Source: Dissophora ornata
Lineage: Eukaryota > Mortierellomycota > Mortierellomycetes > Mortierellales > Mortierellaceae
Length of the DNA stretch: 27,805 bases
Assembly: GCA_025201705.1 (NCBI GenBank)
Contig: MU616994.1
Coordinates: 1 to 27,805, forward strand
Reading direction: 5' to 3'
In this document: positions 10,097 through 21,700 of the stretch, in pieces
How positions within the stretch are numbered: position 1 is the first letter of the stretch
Layout: each line of letters begins with the position of its first letter
Made by a program: the position numbers and the translations under genes
The notes under the pieces: generated by a model
What the model saw: only the letters and a program-made list of their open reading frames with translations
Database searches by the model: none
What the model was told of the DNA's origin: nothing

Positions 10097-10676
10097 ACGT
10101 GGCGTATTAACCAACTCTATCTTTGTTTCAATGTCGTTGTTGGCACTTGCAGATTCTAGGCACCCAAGTGTATTCCTGTCTTCGATGAACAGGTGTGGTA
10201 AGTTTTTATGAATTAGCTCAGTTTCGTAAATAGTAGCGACAATAAAGATGAAGAACCAGATATCCGAGCAATGAGAACGTCCAGTGGAAAGGTCTGCCAT
10301 GCAATTTAGCGATATGGCGACGAGAACAGAACGCGAACATGAAATGAATGCGAATCTATCTGCTCAGCCTCATCATCCAGTAAACGACTACGAATATGAG
10401 AGGTCGAGACAGATGATTAGAGAAACGTGAAGTTCCAGATGCACGATTGTACCAGTCCTGCATGGCGGGCAGTTCAATTGCGCGTCTCCAAGGATCGCCA
10501 TTTTGAGTTTTGACTGCCCTCAGTGACTGAGTGACTGTCTGCCTGCTCAAACCGTGCGTAAATAACTTGCTGTTTCGCGACCGCGTCCATTCCATCTGCC
10601 GCTGCATTCAATCATTGCCGTCAAAATCGTCCCATACCCATTCGCAAAGGGGATACAGCAGCACCAGTGGCAACAA
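10097..10676. other. Intergenic region upstream of MAD3
   Basis: No recognisable ORF, TATA box or repeat. The ORFs on both strands are short and lack coding character. It presumably contains the MAD3 promoter and the end of any transcript starting near 9604. Confidence 0.5.
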
Positions 10677-13126
10677 ATGCAGAGCCGGGAGATCAATCCC
10701 TCTTCGCCTCCGCGCTCATCCCCACATTCGACGGCCTCAGTCCTGCCGTTAACCGCCTCGCCTCCAACAGTAGTTGACATTGATGCCATCGAACTTGAAA
10801 AGGAAAACATCCAGCCCATTCGACAAGGGCGTAGCGCCCAGGCCTTGACCCGACTCTTTGCAAGCCAGCCCGAGGAACGCGCACAAGAGCTTGCTCGTCA
10901 GCGGCAAGAGTTCGACGACCAACTCGAGAGGATTGATCAAGCAGCTGATCCCCTAGATGTCTATTCGCGATATGTGAGTTGGACAACTCGAAATTACCCA
11001 CAGAGCTCTGGCCAAGGCCATCACTCTCGTCTTTTACCGCTACTGGAGCAGGCTATTAAGCAGTTTCAAGACAAGACTAGCTATAAAAACGACCCCCGGT
11101 TCGTCAAGATGCTCATCCTGTATTCTGAGATGGTCGACCTGCCAGAAGATGTCTTTAACTTTATGGAGACGAAAAGCATTGGGATCGAGATCGCCTCGTA
11201 CTACGAGGCCTATGCCGAGTACTTGGAAACGAATGAGGAGTATGATTTACTAGTCCTCGTGGCATAATACCTAGTTTGCCTTGCCTTTGGACTGTCTCCT
11301 CCCAACTAACGCTTTTCACTACAACTTAGCTTTGACAAGGCCAGAGATATCTACTTACTGGGTATTAACAGGACAGCGCGACCTCAAGGACTTCTGAGGA
11401 GCCGGTTACACGAATTTCAGCACCGAGTTCAGATACACCAGGAAAAATTGGAAAATGAAGCATTTGAGGCATCATCAACTTCTGCAACCGCTGAACCTAC
11501 CAACAGACGAGTCCTTGGCGCGAAGATTTCTCGATCAGAATCAGTCCATTCAAACGTGACAGCGCAAGGACATGTTACTCTAGGATCAGGGGCCTCTTCA
11601 TCATCGATGGCGTCGACTCGTCCATCTAGCTCGTCTACTCAACAACGACCAAATGCCAGATTGACTGTTTATTCCGATTCAAATCAGTCAGTACCTCCAT
11701 CAAGCCGGACAAAGCAGAAGCAGGAGAACGCGTCCTGGAAAGATCTGGGAACGCAGCAAGTCTGTCGCAAGGAAAACATCCGAGAACCAACAAGCTGGGA
11801 AGGCGCCAGACTCACGGCTAAGGACTCATTCGCCAGGAGACCACACCCGAAGCTAGAAGTATTCAAGGATCCTGACGGCGTATGTTTTGAAGAGCCTGTG
11901 GCTGCGGCTTTATGAATGGACATTTTGATGGAAGGACAGCAACTAACGAATTCTCGTCATACCCTATTCACGCTCTGGTGGAATAGACAACTTCGGCTCA
12001 GCATACACCTCAGCCAGATATCAGGATAAAAGAGCAGCTTCCTGAACCCCCTAGCCAAAAGCTTGAAAAACTCATGTTCGACTTTGAAAGGACCTATGCC
12101 AATAACGACGAATTTTCCCCTGAGGAGTTGCGCGCGAGGATACCGAGATATGCCTATAATCCAGCTGTCACAGATGCGGAGAGCCATGAATCACGCAATG
12201 ATGACCAAAATATATCTCAACCACTATCCGATGAGCTGCGCCATGCTTCATGTCCGAATCCACGACCACCCACTTTTCTTATCGAGCCCCTGCTCCCCAC
12301 AAGTTCCAGTGATGATGAGCGACAACTTTTTGGCCCTACAAGATGCGTGGCATCCTCTTCGCCGACCATTCATACAAAATATGCATCGGAAGAGATGAAC
12401 AAGATTTTCAGTGACCGATCACGCGCTCGAGTAAGCATGGATTCCGAATGGGGCACCGAGGACAGTCTAGGGGGCGACGCTGTTGAGATCGACAGTTACA
12501 AAAGAGCATTTTCAATTCCCATCGACCTCCCTGCATCCTCGCGAGACTATCTCGAAAATGAGATCGAAAACGAGTATGAGGATGATGACGATGAGGGTGG
12601 TGATGGTCGGACAGAGAACTTTTTAAGGAGACTCGAGAGAGGATTTGAGTCGACCATCACTCAGGACATTGAGGCATTAAAGAGAAAGCGGACAGAAGAG
12701 GCAGGATCTGACGACATGGACAGCCGTAGACTGTCTTTGCGCGCAGGGAAGAAACAATCATCAAGACTTGAGCCAGGTCGGACGCAAGATTATTCAGACA
12801 TCACTATTGCAATCCGCCAGAGAACTCAACAGCAACAACCACAGCAGCAGTTGCAATCAAATGCTATAGAATCGCGACAAAGTTTATTTGGGCAGGACCC
12901 CAGGGCGAGTTTCGAGGCGGGCCGTCTGAGTAGCGGCAGTAGCAGTGGCAGCACTGCCCAAGGCGCCGGCTCATCCGCGCAACCTGGGCATGCCTCGTCA
13001 ACTAAACGGCCGCGAGCATTCCAGGTATTTCGAGATGACGCTGAGAGCCTGGACTTGGAGTTAAATGTACCCATGCTGGAGGACGAAGCACCCCCAGCTT
13101 TTCTGGACCACAATGAGCCGCTGTAG
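10677..13126 (+). CDS. MAD3: Spindle assembly checkpoint protein MAD3/BubR1-type (kinase-less)
   Basis: Three exons (10677-11239, 11330-11879, 11987-13126) predict 750 aa. The N-terminus carries a KEN box (K42-E-N-I-Q-P), then a Mad3/BUB1 N-terminal TPR-like domain at about 60-220 with D-P-L-D-V-Y-S-R-Y-V-S-W, Y-Y-E-A-Y-A-E-Y-L-E and A-R-D-I-Y-L-L-G-I-N-R. A second KEN box is at 335-337 in the context K-E-N-I-R-E-P-T-S-W. Downstream are F-D-F-E-R-T-Y-A...E-F-S-P-E-E-L-R-A-R (from about 402), a region typical of the Bub3-binding part of Mad3, and S-P-T-I-H-T-K at about 496. The remainder is acidic and Gln/Ser-rich; there is no kinase domain. In the known family, Mad3 joins Mad2, Bub3 and Cdc20 in the mitotic checkpoint complex and its KEN boxes inhibit APC/C. 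The phase-2 first intron is placed by restoring N-E-D-F-D-K-A-R-D. Confidence 0.9.
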
Positions 13127-13429
13127 GCTTTAAAAATGCCATTTAGATAATTATTAAGTGTGTGATCAACCATCCATGTATCCTAGCTCCTTTTCTGCTT
13201 ACTCGTTCTCTTGTTTTCCATTTTTAATACGTGTAACATTATAAAATCATCTCTACTCTTTTCCTCTCTCTTCTCTCACTCGCACGACTGGCAGCATTTA
13301 TGACAAAAGCTCGCTTGTTGAGATCAAGGATTTTTGTATAGCCATAAAACTTTAATACAGAATGGCATGCGCTCATTGAAGTTCAGCCTTTTTCGCAGCA
13401 GTTTTTTTTTTTTCGTTTTGATGTGTTGA
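13127..13429. other. Intergenic region between convergent MAD3 and FMO3
   Basis: A short AT- and CT-rich spacer separates the two stops. On the minus strand a variant signal ATTAAA (13356-13351) lies about 75 nt past the FMO3 stop. No gene is seen. Confidence 0.55.
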
Positions 13430-15391
13430 TCAAACGTCGTTTGAATTCTCCTGCAAACTTTGACGTTTCGATGGCTTTTGGGGCAATACAGGAACTGTGC
13501 CGCGGTTCTCAATGAGCTTTAGAAAGTTGCAAGTGGGTCTATAAGTCGCGTCTTTTAGATTCTGCTCCATCTGAATCGACTTGGGGATCCAGTTGAAGAT
13601 GGCGTATCGGATAAGGCGCTCTTTCCATGTCTAATTGTTCCAGTGCGAAAAAAAAAAAAAAAAAAAAAGAGGCGCGTCATAAGTAAGAAAGCTGACATAT
13701 TTTTTCACATTTACTAGCGCCTCAAGTCATTTACCTGGCCGTATTGGATGGTGGCAAGGACTTTGGCCTTGTCCATCTGATATTTTGCCTGTGGAAATCT
13801 CTGATCACGATATTCTTCAAAAGCCTCGGCGATATTCTCAGATGTAGGCGAGACAATGTCGATGATCGCATTGACCAAAACAACAGCATCCTGCAAGGCA
13901 TTGATGGCGCCTATGATATAGGATGTCAAGCAGAGAAGAATCAATACATCCACCTTTTCGTAGATTTTTAGAGCGACATTCACGAGAAACAGAGCAATTT
14001 GGTGGTGGTGGCAACTTACCCGACCCTCCACTAGGCAGCATCTTGTGGCAGGCTGAAGCGACTCACATGTCAAACTAACATTAAACAGGCGTCTTGGCTA
14101 TAACCATGTACATGATAAATATTCATGACGCTTACCATCTCCGACAAGAACCGTCCGCCCAAAGTACCAAGTCTCGAACAACTTCTCTTCGAGAAACACT
14201 CTCGAGATCATATCCTTGGGAGTCGCTTCAATCAAGTCGCCCATGGTACCTCCCAAAGCACAAGGGAAGTCTCGCACTTCCTTGATCACGGCTTCATTCG
14301 CCTCTGGTCCCCATTCAATGTTCTTGAATGCCCCTGTCCTTGTTGCCGCGTCCTTGGAAGCAGAGGAGGAAGCGGATGTTGCAGCACCGAGCTGCGTTGT
14401 CATCAGCCAGCAAACTCTGTTTCCGGGCACAGTCGCAGTCGACCACTAGTCGGATTTTGTGATCAACAGTAAATAAAAGATGTTAGCATTTGACACAGAC
14501 GGAACAAACCGGAGAATGCACCGATTGGAACAAAACAGCTATTTTACCGAGTGCGGTGTCCCCTGCTGAATGATACGTTCAAACCTTGTGCATTTCTCCT
14601 GGAATGCCTCCTCGAACGTCCCGTCCTCGAACGGCCTCGTCATGCCCACCATGCAAACGTGCCCGATGCTCAACTCTTCCTTGTCTGACTCTGGTAAAAC
14701 GTCCTTTTCAATCATGTCCTCATACATACACTGTCGCACTTTACTGTACGCACCATCCGCACCCACAAGAATGTCGCCGTGATACTCTGTCCCGTCAGCG
14801 CAGCGGATTGTCACGCCTGAAGACGCTGCAGCATCTTGCTCCGTAGAAACAATCTTTTTGTTGAGATGTAGCCGCCCTTCTGGCAATTGCGACAACAGTA
14901 ATCGATACATGTCCGGTCTCGCAAACAGGATCATGTCGTAACCGGTCCTCGCTCGGTACTGGGACATATCGATGGTTCCCATGACATTCATGTCCCCGTC
15001 ATGGATGGTCATGCCGTTGCAGGGCTTTGAGATTTTGAGGGCCTCATCTAGCAGACCGAGTTGCTCGAACACAGGTAGGATGTTGGCATTGAACGCCATA
15101 GTCGAACCTACATGTACACACAAAGATAAGTTTCAGGTAGCCTGCAGTATACTCTAATCGGAATAAAGTTGGGGAGGTCTTCCCTGCCTCCCTTCTTTTT
15201 TTTTCCCGTTTGGTGTAGGTCAGCGAACAAAAAGGTACAGTGGGCGCTCTACCGATGGGCTTGATTTCGGGGGCACGCTCGTAGATATCGAACGGGATGC
15301 CTGCTCGGTCGAGGAGTATTCCCGTCATGATGCCACTAAGGCCAGCTCCAACAATCAGCACCTTTGGCAGTGCAGTGTTGCTGGTTGTCAT
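13430..15391 (-). CDS. FAD-dependent monooxygenase FMO3 (PHBH-fold, class A)
   Basis: Six exons on the minus strand predict 472 aa: 15391-15253, 15107-14548, 14445-14136, 14052-14020, 13910-13735, 13630-13430. Motifs are G15-x-G17-x-x-G20, the DG motif G-A-D-G-A-Y-S-K-V-R, and G-D-A-C-H-K-M-L-P-S-G-G-S-G. It is the third paralog of the cluster, in opposite orientation, and shares the P-V-L-P-Q-K-P-S-K-R C-terminal stretch with FMO1. Differences: the G-Q-G of FMO1 and FMO2 is G-S-G; exon 3 is 30 nt longer and codes an Ala/Ser-rich insert; the A-C-H-K micro-exon is joined to the next segment, with an intron instead after S-G-G-S. The last intron contains a 21-nt T tract on the coding strand. 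Class A chemistry is expected, but the substrate is unknown. Confidence 0.9.
13648..13668. repeat. A21 homopolymer in the FMO3 last intron
   Basis: Twenty-one consecutive A on the plus strand read as T21 on the FMO3 coding strand, starting about 17 nt upstream of the final intron's acceptor. It may serve as the polypyrimidine tract. Exact length is prone to sequencing error. Confidence 0.8.
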
Positions 15392-15431
15392 GTCGGCTAC
15401 TAGATAAATTCGCGAGAGAAAAATTTGGGCG

Positions 15432-15440
15432 ATTATATAC
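15432..15440 (-). promoter_or_regulatory. TATA box of FMO3
   Basis: On the minus strand a TATATAAT element lies about 40 nt upstream of the FMO3 ATG (15391). If used, the 5' leader would be very short, about 10-20 nt. Confidence 0.45.
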
Positions 15441-16709
15441 GTTGTGGGATGGGAAAGGAATGGGCGCGGATGAACGAATGAAAGAATGAATCCAAGGCAT
15501 GCGTGGTATGTTTTTTTAATATTTTCAATTCCAGCTTTGTGCTGCCATACACGAACAGAGAAACACAAGGGGTGCTTGGGGAGTATTCACACAAGCGTGA
15601 CAAGCCCTTCTCTTCGTCGTTTGCACTGCCACGATCAAGAACAGAGTCGCGTTTAGTTTTGGTGGCAACGCTAAACAGGTGATTGGATAAAATATTCGCT
15701 GTGAGGATCCACGTTCGGCCAGCTACGCAAAGATGTGGTCTGCTGGAAGTGCAGGTGAAGCGAATGTGAGCATTGTGATTTCCCATGAAGTTTGGCGCAA
15801 AGGCTTTCCAATTCGGTCGATGTAGACCATTCTATTCCACAACGCTTTGTGCTTCATGCACTGAAAACAATTATGCATCTCCCCTTTTCGGCCGTACTCT
15901 GGTTGTGTGGGGAATTATGCAAGCGGTGCAAATCCACAATTTAATCATTGAAAAAGGGACGGAAGACGATCTTAGGCCTCCGGCCTTGCTCATTTGCCAA
16001 AGTACTGTACATACATTCGTGTAGATGGTTCGTAAATTGTTTCGCTTGCGCGTCCCTTAGCTCAATCGCAAACTGTGAGCAATTGGTTTTGCCACTTTCA
16101 CACGAATCCAGGCATTCGACTGGTTGTTTTCTAGCCTGGAATTGCGATGAGATTGTTTTGGTGCCGTAACACAATTAAGAGCCACCAGCATAGAAACCAC
16201 CCTTGTCGTGTGTTTGTTTTGTTTTTTTAAATGCGGATTGCAGAGGTGCCACAAGGGAAAACACGACCAAGGAAAAGAAACGGTTCGTATTGTTAGGATG
16301 ACGAGAAAAGGGCTGCAGGTACACTCGGTTTACGAATAATAATTAATGTTTTTGGCATTTTGAGAGCCGGGAAGGGTAAGAGATCCCTGCACCGGTCGGT
16401 ACGTGCATGTTCGCAACTCAGATCTGAGCGCTTGAACGACGAGTGCGGGGTTATCACGAAATTGTACATTTCACATGCACTCCCTGTATCTGTGTGGTAA
16501 GCACAAAGAGCAGCCTCGAAGGAATGGTCCGACCATCATTGCGCGGGTTTACTAAAATGTACATGTACAAACAAGCTCTCGTTCCAGTCTAGACTCGGTC
16601 TGGACATGGCGGGAGAATGGCCAAACTCACTTTCGCCGTATCCAGCGATTATCAAACCTCATTGATTTTCGGCTGCAGACGGGTCTAGAAAACCTAATTG
16701 CGAGAACGA

Positions 16710-16746
16710 CAGAGAGCGAGAGAGAGAAAAAGAGAGAGAGAGAGAG
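16710..16746. repeat. AG/GA microsatellite
   Basis: A nearly pure purine run of alternating A and G, interrupted by GC and AAAA, ending in GAGGCG. Its pyrimidine complement resembles the CT-rich leaders of genes in this window. Confidence 0.75.
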
Positions 16747-17103
16747 GCGAAGTCATTGTTTACAGGACATGAACATCGATAGCAGCGAGCCGAAAGACTG
16801 ATTTAGGAGAGCAACGAACAAAGCTGAATAATGATGGGAACACAAGTAGATGAACAATCATCTGTTCGCTGCTGCTATTGCCGACTTTCTGCACCCACGT
16901 CTCATGCGAAAAGAAAATGAGCAAAGACGATAGAGATGCGAGCAGAGGCAGCAAGTGCAAGTGCAAGATGGGTGCTAGAGACAACCCGGTAAGGTCCTAT
17001 CTATTCACCTCCCGTCTACAGTTCTTCAGCCAACACTACCACTGTTTTGAGAGCGAGCTTGCCTAGAAAAGTAAGGACCCACATGATTGGTGGATCAAGT
17101 CAG

Positions 17104-17154
17104 CAGTAGTTCATTGCAAGCAGTAGTTCATTGCAAGCAGTAGTTCATTGCAAG
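17104..17154. repeat. Tandem 17-bp repeat, three copies
   Basis: Three perfect head-to-tail copies of CAGTAGTTCATTGCAAG (17104-17120, 17121-17137, 17138-17154), followed by CAG of a fourth. This is a minisatellite or tandem binding-site array in the intergenic region; its function is unknown. Confidence 0.9.
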
Positions 17155-18180
17155 CAGAGCTACACAGAGCTGAACAGAGCATTTTTTTTTACCTCGAGTG
17201 CATCCCATGGGCTGCGAGAAATCATTGCAAAGGCTCGTCGACGGACTAGCGAGGTCTATCTATCTAGTCTTTTAGTCATTTTTTCTTCAGAGGGCTGAGA
17301 TACAAGGGTCAAAATAAAAACATTCGCGTGCCCTACGATTTCCGGAAATAAATTCCATAAATAATAATTTGTGTATGTGAGCATGCCACGGGATTTTCGC
17401 TGTTCATCCATTGCCATATCTGAAGCAACGTGGGGCCTGATGAGTGTGGTCCTATTGGGCATACTGACAACGATGGATTTCCGTGGGGAACTATATGTGG
17501 GAGGGTCACTTTTGGGAGCTGTAGACAAGATGATGAGGGTGCTAAAAGACCCGGTGTGACAAACGGCCGTGAGGTTAAGAAGGGCCACACAACCAAATGT
17601 GGGAAGAGATCGGGGACGATACTACAAGGACGACAATCTGCGCGCGAAAGAGGATGGGAACAGAGAGCCTTTTGCCCTTTTGTTTCGACAAAAGAATAAA
17701 TTTCCAGAAAATTGCATGCATGCATCCCATCACACTGTGCCAGCAAGTATCGTCCTCATCTTTGGCTTTCCTTATTGAAGTGCCGTTCCTTCCCTCAGCA
17801 TCGATGCCCGATGAACAAGGAAGGGCATGATTTTGGAGTGACGGCTGCTCCTGTGCAGTGCGGATTTCTATTCTGGATACGCCGTGACACGCGCGTTTGC
17901 TCTCTTTTTTTTCTTCGCCTTTGTCTGCTGCACAATATAATTACAGGCTAGCGCCTCTTGGACATGGCTCACTTTGTTGTTTCCGTGTGCCATGGATCCT
18001 CTTCCCCTACTCCCACTGGCCACAATCCGCGGGCCAATCTACTAGGGCACCTCTGCACCATGGCCAGAACTCGATTGGACAGGCATGCACTGGCAATCGC
18101 CGTATCTTGCCGTACATACCATACAACCAGACAACCATGCATATCCCTCCTGCACCATGTGCGATAATCTGCATTGGGTG

Positions 18181-18745
18181 GGATCAGCGTGCGTCCCCCT
18201 CCCTCTCTCTCGCTCTCTCTCGAGGTCTGCTGGCAGCACGCACCCTGACCCATCCTTCTCTCTCTCTTTCCTGTGTTCTCTCCCTGCCATTATTTTTTCA
18301 CGCTCTCTCCCACTCTTGTCTCACCTTGCTCCTCCCACTGGACTCGCTAGACATCCTCGCTTCTCGCTTCACTCCATCATCGCTCTCTCCATCAATCGCC
18401 AATCGCCTTTTGTTCGCTCGCCTGTCTCCTCGTGCTCTTCTCAACCCCCCGCCTCATTCGCTCTTTTTACACCCTCGTCTCCCTCAGAGTGCAATTCGCT
18501 CCATCCCCTCCGCACCAACAGGCGTCATCTCCTTAAGGTTTAATAGTATAGCCAGCACCAACGCCCTTCGCCCTCCAGTATCCCAGCTTGCGTCTACAGC
18601 CCTGGCAGTCTTCAACGACCACCCCTCCCCCCGCTCTTCCCCCCCACAATACGAACGTCCAGCTCACTTCCAAGCGCATTGGGTCTCCAGTGTGCCTCCT
18701 CCTTGTACACTTCACCAACTCGGACCCCGAGCCATATAACCAATC
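18181..18745 (+). promoter_or_regulatory. Pyrimidine-rich leader and probable promoter of the kinase gene
   Basis: A long C- and T-rich stretch (densest at about 18190-18500) lies directly upstream of the kinase ATG. It keeps a frame open, in phase with the kinase, up to TAA at 18737-18739, just before the start codon. That stop fixes the kinase start at 18746 unless an upstream splice exists. CT-rich tracts of this kind are common fungal core-promoter and 5' UTR signals. Confidence 0.45.
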
Positions 18746-21700
18746 ATGGTGAACGATAGGTCTGCCAGTGCTCAAATGAAAAAGAATAACCGAGCAGAGG
18801 AGTGGCTCAAGAATGCTGTGAAGGACAAGCATGTTCGATTGATTCCTTTCTCCGAGATCAGCAAAGTCAAATACAACGTCGCCAAAGGAGGCTCTGGGAC
18901 GATTCATCTCGGAGCCTGGAGGAACATGCATGTCGCCATCAAGGAACAGCACAACACCAACGACCTTATTAAAGAGGTAAGGCTTTGTTAAACTTGTGGC
19001 GGTGGTTGGCGTTGCAAACTGAGGCGGTGCTTCTCCGAGGAGCACACAGAAGAACAATGCTTTTGTGGAAAAGGAGACAATAAACAAGCAGAAAGAGATC
19101 GAACCACACAGGGAGCAGGCAACGCCCATCGTATTGACATGGATCTTGCGATAGGCACTCAGTCCTCTCCTCACCATCGACTTCGATATCAACAATGATT
19201 ATCAACATGCATTGTTATGTAACACACCCTGTTCTTGGTCTGTCTTCTATTGTCAATGCCGCTGACCGATATCGTTCCTGCTGCTCGTCGCTGTATTAGC
19301 TCAAGATGCACAAGCAAGTCCATGACTCAAACTACATCGTCAAGTTCTTTGGCATCACAAAGCACCCCCTCACACACGACACCTGTATTGTCATGCAGTT
19401 CGCAGAGAACGGCTGTCTACAGGATTATCTCGAGACCCAGAACGACTCTATCACCTGGCTTACAAAGTACAGACTGGCGTGGGAAGTTGCCAGTGGGCTG
19501 GACTTTATCCATCGCGAGAACATCTTTCACACAGATCTGCACTCCCGCAACATCCTCATCGACACTGGTGGAAAGGCTCTGATCACGGATTTTGGACTGA
19601 GCAAGTCTGTCAACAAAACCATTTATACAACAAAGGCAGGACTCTTTGGCGTCGTGCCCTATGTGGCACCAGAGCGCATGCAAAACCCGACCATCACATA
19701 CAATGCCAAGTGCGACATCTATAGTTTGGGCGTCATTCTTTGGGAGCTATCGAGTTGTGTGATCCCCTTTGAGGCGCAGCTGCAAGATGTGATGCTGGCC
19801 GTCAACATCATTGCAGGAGTCCGCGAGAAGACTGTACCTGGGACCGCTGTGGAGTACGAGATGTTATATAGGCGCTGCTGGGATGGACTGCCGCAAAACA
19901 GACCGCAGATGGACATTGTTCTCTCCGAGCTGGTCGAGCTGCTGGCTTCTGAACAGGTTAACCCGCGACCAGCAGCCCCTAGGCCAAGGTCACCCAGACC
20001 TGCCCGTCCTCTTTCGAGCGACTCCATGGTCGCACCCAGCATGGCCTTCCCGTATGAGACCGATGCGACGTGGCAATCATCGCCAGAGAATACGAATCAT
20101 GTCCGACCAGCCTCTCCGCCCACGATGCTACGCGCACCCGGCGTCCGCCAATCTTTTGGACAGGGCATGGCGCCCTTGGTGCAGCAGAGCGTCCCATCCG
20201 TCCCAATCCGACAAGACCGCTCCGGCGTACGAGTGTCATTCTTAGGCGAGCCATTGGTCAAGGATAATTACGCTAATGGTCACAACAAGGCTAATGGAGT
20301 TGCACAAACAGACGCTAGCAGGAATGGTCAGGCCAAACCTGCGCAAGCAGTCAACAAGAACAACAATGCCAACAACAGAGCATCGCCTGTGAATGGCTAT
20401 GCTCCTGGACAGGGGTTCGACAGCCCAACTATCCTTGACATTATACCCAATAGCGCTACCAGGACTTCAGCAGAGGAGCTAAAGCATCCATCCAGCGACA
20501 ACGATCAGGGACAGGACAAAGAGAAGTTCCAGGAGGCTGACAACAATGCGAAGCCATTGCCTGCACCGCCTTCCACCACCGAGGCAGCCACAAATGGACT
20601 TCAGTTTCTTCCACCCCTGCCTTCGTTTAATGCACTCTCATTCTTCCCCAACACATCTCCTGCAAAGGATAGCACTGATTCATCGATGAACAAACTGCCA
20701 GAGACGGCAGCCTTGGCTTTGTCGAACGGAATCTCGATGGTGTCTGTGGTCAGTAAGCTGAACATGGGGTCGATCAGGAATATCCCAACCATCTCCCCGC
20801 CTCCCAACGGCGCGCCCCCTCCACCGCCTGGCGCTGTTGCTGGCCACTCCAACTCCCCGAGAGTGATCTCGCCCCCTACGACCGGTCGTCCGCGGATTGT
20901 TTCGCCCCCAAATGTGCGCAACAACCAGGTCCCTCGTGCGTCCAAGACGATATCGCCACCAACAGGACCACCTCCATCCAGGGCATCACCTTCGCCCAGC
21001 CTGAGACCAATCCCGAAGCCTCCAACCGGACCTCCACCTACACCAGTGCGCTCGCCTACTCCTAGCGACAACGGGCCAGTAGCGGGATCGTCTGCACCAT
21101 CATCCAAGAACCCCGTCGCACCCATTCAGTACGTCCCGTCAACGACGTACAACCCTAATAAAGGAAAGGCCGTTGCGTCCAAGGGCAGCCCGGAACAAGC
21201 GCCGATGCTGACCATTGCAGGCCTCTCGGATACAACCCGCCCTACTCCTGCCCGGCAGGTCCCAATGGGCTTCCCAGTTGTGACACCCCTCAGCCCGCCG
21301 CACTGGAGCAAAAAGCCAGTGTCGTCAGCTGTCGAGCAACCTGCGTCTTCGTCGCCTCCAACTTCATCGCCTCCTTCAGAGGGCTCATCCCCAACAGGAT
21401 CGCCTTCTTCATCGAACTCAACAGCGCCTTCTTCTGCAGGTACCTCGCCAACAGCCAACCGCCGGGACTTCCGACCCATCTCATTCTTGACGCAGCAGAA
21501 GCACTCAGCGTTGATTGATCTGCCCGCCCAAATGGACCTGTATATGCAACAACAACAGCAGCAGCAGCAGCAGCAACACGCACAACAGTCAGCTCAACCG
21601 ACGCGACCTGCTGATAATGCATATGTTCCCAACCCAAATAATAACATTGTCCCACCAAGTCAGTTGTTTATGCAACGTGCTCAGAGCCCTGACTTGCGCA

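Larger units (their letters stand above)
15441..18180. other. Long gene-poor intergenic region
   Basis: About 2.7 kb with no supported gene on either strand. ORFs are short or have unnatural composition. It includes an AG microsatellite (about 16710-16746) and a 17-bp tandem repeat (17104-17154). Its length and its position between two divergent genes make it a candidate for regulatory DNA, but I recognise no specific sites. Confidence 0.5.

Noticed and set aside
16040..16100. tRNA-like A-box sequence
   Set aside because: No matching B box at proper spacing and no cloverleaf could be drawn.
17333..17746. 137-codon minus-strand ORF
   Set aside because: No domain or coding bias; several overlapping ORFs of equal quality exist on both strands.
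17897..18739. 280-codon plus-strand ORF upstream of the kinase
   Set aside because: Composition is driven by CT-rich DNA (Leu, Ser, Pro), there is no domain, and it ends seven nt before the kinase ATG. It is better explained as leader or promoter.
18977..19299. ORFs inside the first kinase intron
   Set aside because: The intron is long (323 nt), but the open frames have no start context or homology, and the flanking kinase sequence joins perfectly across it.
20601..21125. 174-codon antisense ORF in the kinase linker
   Set aside because: It mirrors the low-complexity Pro/Ser coding strand and yields a Gly-rich artefact; no start context or domain.
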